Positions 21,166 through 31,304 are shown, counted from the first letter of the stretch. The stretch: DNA of 64,000 bases from Leguminivora glycinivorella (GCF_023078275.1 NC_062990.1:15267549-15331548), one strand, 5' to 3'. Numbers and translations are program-made. The notes: generated by a model not told the origin, from the letters alone.

Positions 21166-21558
21166 AAAAAACCACCCGCCGTCTTCAGTTTTCAGTGTCC
21201 ATGATGCATGCAACTGCGTCGAAATATCGGGAGCTCGACAAAAATTACGTCGAGGTCGCGCCGACGCGGCGTCCGTTTCCATACAGTTGGCCCGACGCTA
21301 CGCTCGCGAGACGCTATAGATGTGGCGACCCTAAGACAGTGTCATTGTGAAAATAGGGCACTAAAGTAATGAAAATAAGTAAGTATAATGAAACTAGTTT
21401 TCTAGGTTGAAAAGACAATATTTCAGCGATTATGTGATTGCCAACAATATGGTTTTGAGCGGAGACTTACACGGGATCGCACTTAGCGTGCGATTGAAAA
21501 GGGTTTGAGACTGCGATGGATATTACTGCAGATGCGGCAGAGAGAAATCAACTTATGA

Positions 21559-21660
21559 ATGTTTATTTATTTTATTTATTTAAACTTTATTGCACAAATT
21601 ATTAATAAAAAGTACAAATGGCGGACTTAACGCCTTGAGGCATTATCTACCAGTCAACCA
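21559..21660 (-). mobile_element. LINE 3' tail
   Basis: On minus: 'gataatgcctcaaggcgtta', 'agtccgccatttgtacttt', 'gtgcaataaagttt' and an AAATAAAT tail. Same family type as 514-595. A separate plus-strand ORF2 end lies near 21927-21995 ('SIQEFMSDE'). Confidence 0.5.
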
Positions 21661-22297
21661 TTGGGCAAAACAGAGATAGTTAGTTTGGTGCACAAGATTA
21701 TAAAGCCAGTATGAGATTATAACGATTAAATACAAGTCGATACCTACTATTATAAAATAAACATACACAAATACAATAAGTAAACCTACATATATATTAG
21801 TATAATACATATATATGAATAAAATACACATATACATAAATAAATAAATGTACCTAGTGCGAGACATCAAGTAGACTTTAATCTCGAATGTTTGCAAATA
21901 AGTGCTTACGCAACTTGTGTTGCTGAAGTTAAAAACATTAAAACTGCACTGTTACTACTCAATCCAAGAATTTATGTCTGATGAATACCCATAATTCTCA
22001 TTGATTATTTTTGCTTATAATTTACAAGGCTAATAATTTACGTAAAACAAGGCGCGGAATATCTTTTGTTCCTTTCTAATTTTTATGGCTTTATACCCAA
22101 AAAGTCTATGATTTTTTTTTTCAATCGTATTAAAACCTGAAACTATATCCAACCGCTGGTAATTCTATAAAATAGGAACGAACCGCATCTAAATCTAAAC
22201 TTCATCTAGCACTAGTAAAGAAATCATGAATTTCCAATAAGTGACCATATGCACTTATAAACCATTGTCCATAGTCATATATATCCTCAATATAAAG

Positions 22298-22490
22298 TAC
22301 TAGCTTTTTCCCACGGCTTCGCTCGCGTTAGAAAGAGACAGAAAGTAGCCTATGTCACTCTCCATCCCTTCAACTATCTCCACTTAAAAAATCACGTCAA
22401 TTCGTCGCTCCGTTTTGCGCGTGAAAGACGGACAAACAAACAGACACACACACTTTCCCATTTTATAATATTAGTATTGATATAAATATA
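22298..22490 (+). mobile_element. ACTAGCTTTTNCCC repeat
   Basis: It runs from 'actagctttttcccacggct' through 'cactctccatcccttcaact' and 'gtgaaagacggacaaacaaa' to 'ttttataatattagtattga'. Related copies lie at 31310-31445, 42150-42292 (minus) and, as a different body behind the same start, 42948-43165. Non-coding and common in Lepidoptera as I recall it. Confidence 0.6.
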
Positions 22491-22492
22491 TT

Positions 22493-23045
22493 ACACGGTG
22501 TAATGAGGGAACCGAAAGATATTAGCTACGCATTTCTGAAGGCAAAATAAAAATAAAATGTTATATGTTTATTTTGATGCCAATAAATTAAGAACAGATA
22601 GATACTACTACTACTACTAGTATAGATACTAGAGAACCTTAAAACATATTTTTTCTATAAATATAATACTTTTATAAATTAAGTAAATGATAAATGTTAT
22701 ATGACGTCAAGCTAATTTCGCCAAAAAAAATTTTTTTTGTATTTTTTTTTATGTATTGGCTCTTAAAATAAAAATTTACATTTTTTTTAAATACATTTTT
22801 GCAATGAGTTACTAGTTATTTTTTGACATGTATCGACGAGGATAGTTTGATTACGTCCGATAATTGCATCATCGCCATCGAAATAGCGTTTTGTTCTGAG
22901 AAATAATAAGTAATTGTTTTTTTTTTAATTCTTGTAACTCTGGTAGTAGGCGAAATCCAGAAAAGTTTATATGACATTTTACTCTTCTAATATGATGAGG
23001 AATACGCTGTTGAAATTATTCGGCTTCTTCATGTTACACCGTGTA
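22493..23045. mobile_element. TIR element with TTACACGGTGTAA ends
   Basis: The left end 'attacacggtgtaatgaggg' and right end 'catgttacaccgtgtata' are inverted. Similarity continues weakly inward for about 50 bp ('accgaaagatatt' versus 'gccgaataatttc' inverted). The interior is AT-rich and non-coding. A lone end is near 5087-5103. Confidence 0.45.
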
Positions 23046-23047
23046 TA

Positions 23048-23318
23048 CAGAGTGCCCGGTAATTAATGGATAACCTTTTAACCACCAAGAGGGCACCTTA
23101 TACTGGGCCAGAAAATCGACTTTAAGGTTCAGAAACAGTCGCCTGGTTTTCGAGATTTTCAGACTTTTTAAAATTTTTGGGTAGTATTAAAATTTGAAAA
23201 AGTGTGAAAATCTCGAAAACCAGGTGACTTTTACTAAACTTTAAAGTCGATTTTCTGGACCAGTATAAGGTGGGCTCTTGGTGGTTAAAAGGTTGTCCAT
23301 TAATTACCGGGCACCCTG
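23048..23318. mobile_element. Long-TIR MITE with TA target duplication
   Basis: 271 bp with arms of about 115 bp: left CAGAGTGCCCGGTAATTAAT and right inverted CAGGGTGCCCGGTAATTAAT, both outer sides TA (23046-23047 and 23319-23320). This fits the Tc1/mariner-type MITEs. Non-coding; the 83-codon minus frame is a shadow of the arms. Confidence 0.8.
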
Positions 23319-23319
23319 T

Positions 23320-23937
23320 ATGTTTTTGATAGTGTGTGTGACTAAGTCGACTACACCGAAGTGAATTTGACACGTCTGGGCGTGGTTTAACTGTAAAATT
23401 ACAATTCAGTAACTATTTAATGAATCTACGGTTGTACTCAATTTATTATATCGATACTGCTGCGACATGTTTCCGGCCAATTTTGGAGGCCCCTCTTCAG
23501 CATATAGGAGTTCGTGCTCGGAGTTTAGCCGTCGCGTGTTCTCCTATATGCCTGAAAAAAGTGGGAAAGGGGAAAAAACCCTGAAGTTCTCGATATCTAG
23601 TTACGAATACTGAACTCGTGGTACACAATAATCCATTTTTTAAGATCGTTGACAGGTAACAGCCCATTACAGCACAAGGATAATAATAAAGCTGATTACA
23701 ACGAATAAAAACGGGAGATTTGTACCTGGACCTCTAGCCAAGAGAACAATCGATGACGCTACTCTTGCTAACTATGATATCTTTTATTACAAGCTTTTAT
23801 TCGAGGTTTGAGGCCATGCAAAGCAGACTGACAGGGCCGATATGTAATTTTTATGAAGGTCCTTTAAAAAAAATATTTAAAAAAATAATAAGTTTTTATT
23901 CAACTTGCCTTGTTAGTATCTTTGCATGTGTTCATTA
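23320..23937. other. Unassigned DNA
   Basis: No gene or repeat was recognised. 'catgtttccggccaattttggag' followed by 'gcatataggagttcg' near 23470-23560 has partly repeated words. Confidence 0.35.
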
Positions 23938-24050
23938 AAATGTAGAAGCTAAATTTGACCCACTTTCCGGTTTCAGATTAAGCTGAAATTGTATATGTAA
24001 ATCACGTGATAATGCATATTTCATAGTAATTCCATATTAGAATATCGTTT
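23938..24050 (+). repeat. Dispersed repeat paired with 3848-4040
   Basis: 'aaaatgtagaagctaaattt' with 'gacccactttccggtttcag' matches 3848. The match fades after 'aatcacgtgataatgcatat'. Confidence 0.5.
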
Positions 24051-24472
24051 TGACAGTTTATACAAACTAGGTATCCTTACGGTACCCAGTTTGTATGTGC
24101 TAGTTTTACTAACAGATGTTGTAAAGCATATCACAAGATATGAAACTGACGTAAAGCAAGAGGTGCGTAAATTGTCGCGTACCAAAAATATAAAAGTTAA
24201 TTTCCGTCCATTGACAAAAATAGAGGAGCATTGCACAAGACACCAGGCCGTTATTATATTTAATAAATTACCTCCAGATTTGAAAACTATTACTAAGTAC
24301 AATGTATTCAAATACAAATTGAAACAGTTTTTATTGAGAGGGTGTTTTTATTCCATAGAGGAAATATTTGATATTTGATTTTAATATGTCTTAAGTGTTG
24401 ATTTGTCTGTTTTTGTGTAGTTTTAAGTATTTGTTCCTCTTTCTTTTCATGTACTATTTTGTATGTTCAGAC

Positions 24473-25059
24473 TAGTAATGTAGAAATTGCAGAACATTCC
24501 CAAAAAGCGGAAACATTCTTCCCGCAACATGCAATTTATTATTTAAACAAGAGAATATACTTGAAATAATGTTTAAAGGGGCATAATATAAAACTATATG
24601 TTATTATAGGTATAATATTGTCTATTAAAGTTAGCTATTTTGTTGATAAGTGATAAGTTACCTAAATTCTCACTATAAGTTGCTTAAATTCTCACTATAC
24701 TTCAGGGAACATTTCGACTTTCAGACTTTCAGAGTTTTAGTCCTGACTTTTTTTAAATTAGGTACCGAACTATTATTTCTTGATGCCTGTTTTTGGTCAT
24801 GCCAATATATGTATATACAGAAAAAAAAAAAAAAAAAGATCGCTGTCAGGATCGAACCTGAGAACATCGGCATACGAAGCCAGCGCACTACCGCGGGACT
24901 ACGTCTTGACTTGCTGCGTTCGACGAAATTATGGTATAAACTACGAAGTTACTAAGTATTCTGATAAATTCTCGTTCTCGAGAACATTCTCAGAAGTTAC
25001 CGAAAATTCTCATTAGGAATGTTCTGCAACTTTGGAAACTTCTCGACCGTGCATTGCTA
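24473..25059. mobile_element. hAT-like non-autonomous element
   Basis: The 8-bp duplication GTTCAGAC lies at 24465-24472 and 25060-25067. The ends TAGTAATGTA and, inverted, TAGCAATGCA are short TIRs. 8-bp duplications and TAGNNATG-type ends fit hAT. Both flanks show 'cagaacattcc'-type words inside. No transposase. Confidence 0.7.
24812..24925 (-). other. tRNA-like SINE head inside the hAT-like element
   Basis: On minus: 'gtagtcccgcggtagtgcgc' (A-box-like) and 'caggttcgatcctgacagcg' (B-box), then a run of T (an A run on plus at 24821-24838). It is likely a captured or inserted SINE rather than an active tRNA gene. Confidence 0.45.
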
Positions 25060-25204
25060 GTTCAGACACAATGCTATATTGTTCATGAATAAAGTACTAT
25101 GACTATGACTATGACTTTATAAAAAGAAGCTGATTTGACTAGTACGAAACTAGCCTCTTGATGGATTTGATGTAGTTTGATGTTAAAGTTAGAATTTTAT
25201 TTGT

Positions 25205-25415
25205 GTTGATGTGGTGAAAAACTAACTTTGTTTAGCTCGATGGCAAAGTTTGTTTAACCTTCGTGCCTTGAAACCCTCACAACGCTCAAGATTCCACTTC
25301 TCGAACCACTCGTTACGCTCGCGGTTCAATATTGGAATCTTTCGCTTGCTCGGGTATCAATATTGGCACATACGATTAAACAACTACTTTGCCCAATAAC
25401 GGGGCAAATCTCTAC
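25205..25415 (-). mobile_element. GCAAGCGAAAG repeat, subtype a, partial
   Basis: Reverse-oriented part: 'ttgtttaaccttcgtgcctt', 'cttgctcgggtatcaatatt' and 'ggcacatacgattaaacaac' match the left half of 16155-16595. Confidence 0.6.
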
Positions 25416-25984
25416 TAGGGGGCAAATGAAACAACTGGCCATTTTTTTGTTTTATAATGTTTGAATTATGAAATAGAGTGTCCACTGGTTATATATGGTA
25501 GGCGTGTTCAGTGGATACATGTAGAATTCAACATCATAGTGTAATAATAAAAAAAATGGATTAGTTACAATTGCCCCCCAGTCGAGATTCGCCCCGCTGT
25601 ACGTTATCTCTATTATTCTTACTTGACGACCGGAAAGGGGACTCTTAATATGATGGAAAATAATGGTGAGTTTTATGTGACTTTCGAAATTAGATAACTT
25701 TCAAAATTACCCCAATGCACCCTATTTATTTATTTATTTTATTCCGTATTGGTTGGACAGAGCCAGTTTGCGTATCATTCGCCACAGGGCGTCAACTATT
25801 GTACTCTTGGCTACGGGTCCTGACAATTCATATAAGACTATTCAATTTCATTCGTGACAATATTTCACTGAAATTGCAAGAAATAGTCATGGAATAATAA
25901 AAATGTGGGCCGTAAAAGAACCTATTCCCGGTTAAGGATTTCTTTTGAAAGAATGCTGTTATTTACAAAGCGAAAGGTTTAGAA

Positions 25985-26312
25985 GGGCCATTTTTTTTTT
26001 CGAAGTTGTCCACCCCACTTTTTTGTAACAAAGGGTATTTTTTACGCGATCCATACTCAGAATCGAGAGCACTTTCAATCCTGATAGAAGAAAAAAAATG
26101 TCCCAAGATTTCCATGTATTTTTTTGAACCTTCCATTCCGTTATCGCCATACAAAATGTATGAAAATATGGTAACGGAATGAGAGAAAAACCTTGGGACA
26201 CTTTTTTTCTCCTATTAAGATTGAAAGAGCTCGCGATTCTGAGTGGAAAACACATAAAAATTCCCAAATAAAAAAAAAAGTGTGGTGGACAATTTTGAGA
26301 AAAATGGCCCAC
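25985..26312. mobile_element. FB1 foldback MITE, most complete copy
   Basis: The arms run from 'gggccattttttttttcgaa' to 'aaaatggccc'. The inner palindrome has 'tactcagaatcgagagcact' against 'agctcgcgattctgagt' and a loop 'ccattccgttatcgccatac'. Roughly 325 bp; the three overlapping minus frames are shadows. Confidence 0.75.
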
Positions 26313-26317
26313 GAACG

Positions 26318-26432
26318 AGTACTTATTTCGAAACTTATGTGCGAAATGTCATTTGATATTTGCCAGTCGCTTTTCGGTGAAGGAAAACATCGTGAGGACA
26401 CCGGACTAATTCCAATAAGGCCTAGTCACTAC
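26318..26432 (+). mobile_element. SINE-B fragment
   Basis: 'ttcgaaacttatgtgcgaaa' through 'ccaataaggcctagt'. Lacks head and tail and abuts the FB1 copy. Confidence 0.7.
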
Positions 26433-26475
26433 GCCAAATTTTTTAAGGGAATTTAGAAGGGATAGAAAATGTGTG

Positions 26476-26698
26476 TGGTCACCACTGGTGACTGGTTAAG
26501 AATTTCACCAACCCCTTGAAGTGTCGTAGAAGTCGACTGTGGGATTTGGGTGCGATTGTGGTGCGGATGGGCTAGCAACCTGTCAATGCAATATTACAAT
26601 TTTGTTTTCTTTCAAACCATCAATTTGCCAAGAGTGGCACTGAAACAGTTTCATGGGCTCTGCCTACCCCGTTTGGAAATACAGGCGTGAATATAAGT
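26476..26698 (+). mobile_element. SINE-C, plus-strand copy
   Basis: It contains 'ggttaagaatttcaccaacc', 'cgtagaagtcgactgtggga', 'gccaagagtggcactgaaac' and the end 'tctgcctaccccgtttgga' with 'aatacaggcgtga'. The last ~45 bp match the 3' end of the RTE LINE at 63720-63770. Other copies are at 36783, 41995, 42596 and 57787 (all minus). Confidence 0.65.
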
Positions 26699-26699
26699 A

Positions 26700-27055
26700 A
26701 TTTATAAATAAGCATTTCCAAGCGAAATCCTTTTCCTTTTCAATTTATAATGAAAGATTTCCAAGCAAATCTCTATCTATTTCATGCGTATATTAAGTCC
26801 TTATGCTACATGTGTTAAGGTTGAAATTATTGTAAATAAGTGTGGAAATATATGTGTTTTGTGCACAAAGCGCTATAATGTAGTATCATGTTAACTCGTT
26901 GAGTAGAAATACAGTCAAGAACTGAAGTGTTAGTTAGTTTTGATTTAATTGGCATATAAATAACCTAAATAATACATACACATAGGTACAAAAAGAAACT
27001 TACACTTAGATTCCCAAAAGCGATAAGCAGAGCACATGAAACTGTTAAATTTTCA
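26700..27055. other. Unassigned DNA
   Basis: Nothing was recognised apart from a short SINE-C fragment near 27028-27055 ('gcagagcacatgaaactgtt'). Confidence 0.35.
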
Positions 27056-27056
27056 G

Positions 27057-28100
27057 GGTTCCCTCTATGTGGCATAACTTTATTTGTCCGAAACGCTTTT
27101 GCCATAACAGATTTGGCATAATCTATTTTTGCCGAATGTTGTAGCATAAACATTGTTTGGTATAATTCACGATATTTCGAATATTATTTTGTCCGAAAAT
27201 ATATCGGCCTACTATTATTGAGGCCGAGTGTCATTAGGAAGAAATTGGATGAGCATAAATATTTCTGGCATACATCCCATTATCCGAAACTTATTTCGCA
27301 TACATTTTTCGTTAAGCAGAAATGCGCTTTTAGGGAAAAATGGTTACACTAGGTTAGAATTGCGAACTCTACAGATACTCACTGCTCCAGAAAAGTGGGT
27401 TAGGTTAGGTTAGAACTGCGACCACAACAAACACGCACCGCTAGGGAAAAATGGGTTAGGTTAGGTTAGAACTGCGACCTCAACAGAAAAGCACCGCTAG
27501 GGAAAAATGGGTTAGGTTAGGTTAGAACTGCGACCACAACAGAAAAGCACCACTAGGGAAAAGTAGGTTAAGTTAGGTTAGAACTGCGACCACAACAGAA
27601 AATTACCGCTAGGAAAAAGTGGGTTAGGTTGGGTTACAACTGCGACCACAACAAAAACGCACTGCTAGGTATAAGTGAAACAAAAATAAAACAATAACGT
27701 TTATAATTTTAACCTGGTTTTATTTTTACATTCAGTATATGAAACGTGTATACACATGCAATCTAACTAATGTTGTAATACTGGTAGTAACCATTTTTTT
27801 AATTATATACAAAATAATGTATAATGGTAAGATTCGACCTATACTGATGTTATGCCAACATAAATTCGGCAAAACATTAAATCGGAACACTAAGTTTATG
27901 CACATAAAATTTATGCGTAAAAATGATTCGGAGCACCAAATTAATGTACAAAGAATATTCGGACAAATCACAATCTGCCTAAACAGATTATGCTAAACAT
28001 GACTATGCTATAGCAGTTTATGCACAAAGCCAATTATGACTAAATCGATTATGCACAATAGAATTATTCATAAAAAAATTATGCCACAACAGGGTGAACC
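27057..28100. mobile_element. Quasi-palindromic word-built element B
   Basis: The left end GGTTCCCTCTATGTGGCATA and right end, inverted, GGTTCACCCTGTTGTGGCAT, are TIR-like. The left half repeats GGCATAA, TTTGCCGAA and TTTGTCCGAA words; the right half carries TTATGCC and TTCGGAC complements. A 56-bp minisatellite occupies the middle. It has the same design as element A at 17654-18787 with different words. No coding capacity. Confidence 0.6.
27397..27680 (+). repeat. 56-bp minisatellite with TTAGG words
   Basis: Units start at 27397, 27453, 27509, 27565 and 27621, exactly 56 bp apart. Each begins GGGTTAGGTTAGGTTAGAAC and ends near 'cgctagggaaaaat'. About five units, with a decayed one upstream from about 27340. 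The paired TTAGG words equal the common insect telomere motif but the array is interstitial. Confidence 0.8.
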
Positions 28101-28242
28101 AAATTTTCAATGTCACCCTTAGCAATGTAACCTTCGCGATATGCTTAAAAAAATTAAGGTAGGCTGCGTCAGGGACACAGCCGTGATGGATAACGTGAAA
28201 CTTTGTGTGGATCACCGCTATTGAGGAGGGGACGTAACTAAC

Positions 28243-28748
28243 TAGCGAAGGCCGCAGGCCGAGCTGCGGACAGACAGGGCTTCCAGGCATAACAATAATA
28301 AGTGTCTAAAAAGCGAAGCGGCGGGCCGGAGGCCCAACGCTGAGCTTCAAAACCCAGCGAAGGCCGAAGGCCGAGCTCCGCGTAGGGCCGAAGGCCCGGA
28401 GCGTCCCAGAGGCGCTCCCAAGCACGCGAGGCCGCAGGCCGAGCTGCTGACAGATAGTGCTCCCACACAGACCAATAATAAAAGTGTCTAAAAGCGAAGC
28501 GGCGGGCCGGAGGCCCAACGCTGAGCTTCAAAACCCAGCGAAGGCCGAAGGCCGAGCTCCGCGTAGGGCCGAAGGCCCGGAACGTCCCAAAGGCGCTCCC
28601 AAGCACGCGAGGCCGCAGGCCGAGCTGCTGGCAGATAGTGCTCCCACACAGACCAATAATAAAAGTGTCTAAAAGCGAAGCGGCGGGCCGGAGGCCCAAC
28701 GCTGAGGTTCGAAACCCAGCGAAGGCCGAAGGCCGAGCTCCGCGTCAG
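28243..28748. repeat. 181-bp GC-rich tandem repeat
   Basis: The unit starts 'gcgaagcggcgggccggagg' at 28313, 28494 and 28675 (181-bp spacing), about 2.8 copies with few differences. Each unit is filled with short palindromes such as GGGCCGGAGGCCC, AGGCCGAAGGCC, GGGCCGAAGGCCC and AGGCCGCAGGCC. Far more GC-rich than its surroundings. Overlapping minus-strand frames repeat with the unit and show no domain. Confidence 0.8.
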
Positions 28749-28789
28749 CGCTCCCTCCGACTCTCAGGCTTCCTCTTATATACTCATAA

Positions 28790-28920
28790 TATGTAGTGCG
28801 AAAAGATTTGCCTTCGTATTGTTACGGAAACGTACGAACCTGTCATGCTATTTCAGTCAGTCTCAGTACAAGATGACTTTGACTGAACTAACATGACAAA
28901 TTCAAACGTTCACTACTGTA
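28790..28920. repeat. Dispersed repeat shared with 46075-46170
   Basis: 'gttacggaaacgtacgaacc', 'gtcatgctatttcagtcagt' and 'ctcagtacaagatgact' are shared in inverse order with 46075-46170; a fragment lies at 45415-45475. Probably a non-coding TIR element. Confidence 0.45.
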
Positions 28921-29035
28921 AAAGTGAAAAACACTTAGTTCTTGATGTCATTATCACAGTCAAGTCACTTTGGTCTTTCACCTTAAATTACGGTATTAAC
29001 TATTAATATGTCAATGTCTGACATTATGTTTCATT

Positions 29036-29115
29036 GGTAGAGAGTGCCTTTTGTCATTAAGTCGACGCCATTTTCACATTTTTCTTTGTGTGCAATGAAG
29101 TATACATAAATAAAC
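29036..29115 (+). mobile_element. LINE 3' tail
   Basis: 'ggtagagagtgccttttgtc', 'aagtcgacgccattttcaca', 'tgtgtgcaatgaag' and an AAATAAAC end. Same type as 514-595. Confidence 0.5.
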
Positions 29116-29532
29116 TTTTCAGACGCTTTTCTCCCCGACTGTACTTTCCATGCATGTCTCGCATTAAGTGGTTGACGGCTGTAAGCGAGAGGGAAATATG
29201 TTCTTGCTCGTTCCCACATACAATAATAATATTATTTAGTGGAGCACAGATTACTCTCGTAGATGTAGATTCACCAGTACCCTGAAGAGATTGGGTCTTT
29301 GCTTCGGAAAATTGCTAGTCACACTTGGAAATATCCGTGGACACAGTAAATAAAATACTAGATAGTTTTCCAATGTATATATGTGCGGCCGGCCGACCGC
29401 ACAGGTAAACGAACTGAACCAAACTGACGTGTTTACATTATGTGACATTGTCTAGAAAACGATTCTATTCAACCAGCAGAGTTTATAGTGGTACACATAC
29501 GAACTTCATAGTTAATAAACTTATAAGCTTAC

Positions 29533-29565
29533 GTTGTGACTGTTGGAACTTCCAACAGTCACAAC
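29533..29565. repeat. 33-nt perfect palindrome
   Basis: GTTGTGACTGTTGGAA, a single C, then TTCCAACAGTCACAAC: 16-bp arms with no mismatch and a 1-nt centre. It is followed by 'TGGTGCCGAAGCCG', which resembles the primer-binding start of BEL/Pao elements, and then a MITE. Confidence 0.7.
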
Positions 29566-29574
29566 TGGTGCCGA

Positions 29575-29696
29575 AGCCGAATGGCATTTCTGCGACGCGA
29601 AACGAAAACGAAACGCCGCGAAAGGTACGCAAGAGCGATAGAGATAAATATCTACGAGCGTTTCATGAGCGTTTGTGCCATTCGGCTACGTACTGT
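29575..29696. mobile_element. GCCGAATGGCA MITE, copy 1
   Basis: The left end 'AAGCCGAATGGCATTTCTGC' and right end 'GTGCCATTCGGCTACG' are inverted. It contains 'gaaacgaaaacgaaacg'. The second copy is at 46876-47022. Confidence 0.65.
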
Positions 29697-29715
29697 GGCA
29701 CGCAAGAATGATCCC

Positions 29716-29790
29716 GTGATGGAATCGTCCATCACGGGATAACGTCAGGCCGTCCTTTTCGCACTATTTGTAAGTGCGATTGTGACACAC
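29716..29790. mobile_element. GGGACGGCC foldback MITE, right end
   Basis: 'ggataacgtcaggccgtcct', 'tttcgcactatttgtaagtg' match the inverted arm of 19317-19490. A short palindrome 'atcccgtgatgga..tccatcacgggat' lies at about 29711-29742. Confidence 0.5.
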
Positions 29791-29989
29791 CGATGCGATA
29801 AAGTTTTGAACTAGTGTGCTACGCCCGCTAGATGAGACTAGCCACAGAGCCTACAGCTATTAGGAAGAATGGAGATCGGATAATTATGTTGTGTGTGTAT
29901 GCTCAATGAGCTAACATCTGCGACACGGCCGCCGACGGCGTGTCCGCTTTCTATCATTATGTGCTCTAGTATCATAAAATATTTCCCGA

Positions 29990-30108
29990 TTTAGATTTAG
30001 TTTTTTTTGCTAGAAAGCTGAGTTAGTCGGGACTGTTCTTAGTTTCATGAAAACCGGTCTCTACTATGTCGCAGTAGCGGTTTTTTTCAAAATTTTAATT
30101 TTCTGGTC
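29990..30108 (+). mobile_element. TGTC repeat, 3' part
   Basis: 'cgatttagatttagtttttt', 'gctgagttagtcgggactgt', 'tttcatgaaaaccggtc' and 'aaaattttaattttctggtc'. The 5' half and the TGTC core are absent. Confidence 0.6.
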
Positions 30109-30109
30109 A

Positions 30110-30630
30110 CAAGTAGAATGTGGCATGGCAAAGAGTGAAAATAAGAAAAGTGGCAACAACGTAGTGTCGTCCTGTTCAAAAAGTATTGTTCATTGCACCG
30201 ATATTTAGAATAAGATGATAAATTGTACATCGTTAACGATTTAAAAGTGCTTATTGTAACAAGCCTATTTAAATATTTTGAAGTTTGAAGTTCAAATAAT
30301 TACTTAGTTTCAATTTTTATTTATTTGCTTTGTACATTGAATGACAAGAATATTTTTTTGGAATAGAACGGGACCACACCACATTTTTATTTCGTATAGC
30401 CTAATCTTCGGATCTTTTTAAGTGCCATATCTGCCCTAGTCTAATTAATCTGCGGTAGTTTTTATTTGTTTGCCAAGTCCCCGAGTACTTGGCGACTATG
30501 CCAAGTGTTAATGTCATATTCTGTTACCGCACGCTTCTGAATGCTATCTACAATGGTTAAAGGAATAACGAGCGTAGCGAAGAATTCTAGGCTGAGATTT
30601 GTGTTTCTGGTTTCTGATAACAATGTTATA
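30110..30630. other. Unassigned DNA
   Basis: No ORF or recognised repeat. Confidence 0.35.
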
Positions 30631-30632
30631 AG

Positions 30633-30768
30633 TTATAAATTGAAATAGATATCATACACGAAAGAAAAAACGGCAAGGCCCACTGGTGGCCGAGCCGGGA
30701 ATCGAACCCGGGTCTTCAGCTTACGCGGCGTTTTTTCTTTCGTGTATGATATCTATTTCAATTTATAA
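30633..30768. repeat. 40-bp perfect inverted repeat around a tRNA-like loop
   Basis: The arms 30633-30672 and 30729-30768 are exact reverse complements over 40 bp (right arm starts CGTTTTTTCTTTCGTGTATG). The 56-base spacer holds, on minus, the B-box 'gggttcgattcccggctcgg' and 'ccaccagtgggccttgc', a SINE-like head. It looks like a SINE whose body is present in both orientations. Confidence 0.8.
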
Positions 30769-30961
30769 TGTATATTATATAGTAGTGTGACTACTTGGAA
30801 AAAGAACAAATTAAAAAATATTCAATAAAATAATTTGATTTGTTCCCTAGTTGAATGTTATACTTAAGTGTCAAAAGTCTAGTAAGTAAGTGGTTTTACC
30901 TCTTTATGCTGATTAAGTTTAAATAAAGTCAAATCTGTAACAAAAGTTTCAGTAATTTATA

Positions 30962-31304
30962 CAGGGTGTAAACCTAATACGGGCGAACCTCTTAACGGTG
31001 GTGAGTATAGGACGTATAAAACGTAATTAGATAACTTTTACTTAAAATTGAAATATTTTTTTTATCCATACAAATTAATTCGGCCCGCAACGTAATGCAA
31101 ACACACTCCCGTTAAACGCTCGTTGACAGTTGTCATTGATTGTCATCGCAACCACGTTTACAGTACATTGCTGCTGAGATTTTTTTCAAAAATTCATTAT
31201 GGGGTGAAAATTAAGAGTACATCAAAAACACCTCTTAATTAATGATAACAATATTGAATTATACGCCTGGTTTCATTTATCGCCCTTATTACGTTTACGC
31301 ACTG
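30962..31304. mobile_element. Tc1/mariner-type MITE
   Basis: The ends CAGGGTGTAAACCTAATACG and, inverted, CAGTGCGTAAACGTAATAAG are flanked by TA (30960-30961, 31305-31306). 343 bp, non-coding. Confidence 0.65.

Larger units (their letters stand above)
24060..25120 (+). pseudogene. CR1/Jockey-type LINE end, split by hAT-like insertion
   Basis: A frame of 95 codons (24091-24378) carries a LINE ORF2 C-terminus ('HQAVIIFNKLPPDLKTITK', 'FKYKLKQFLLRGCFYSIEEI'), usual for CR1/Jockey-type elements. The 3' UTR runs to 24472, is broken by 587 bp, and resumes at 25060 with 'gttcagacacaatgctatat', 'gaataaagtact' and an (ATGACT)n tail. Confidence 0.65.

Noticed and set aside
25959..26456. Four overlapping frames around 26 kb
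   Set aside because: Shadows of the FB1 foldback arms and a SINE-B piece.
27397..27680. True telomere
   Set aside because: TTAGG words occur only in pairs or threes within a 56-bp unit and the array is interstitial.
28238..28699. 153-codon minus frame and GC-rich block as possible bacterial transfer
   Set aside because: The frame repeats with the 181-bp unit and has no domain; high GC comes from palindromic units, not coding use.
28243..28748. CRISPR-like array
   Set aside because: Units are whole 181-bp tandem copies with no unique spacers, in a eukaryotic repeat setting.
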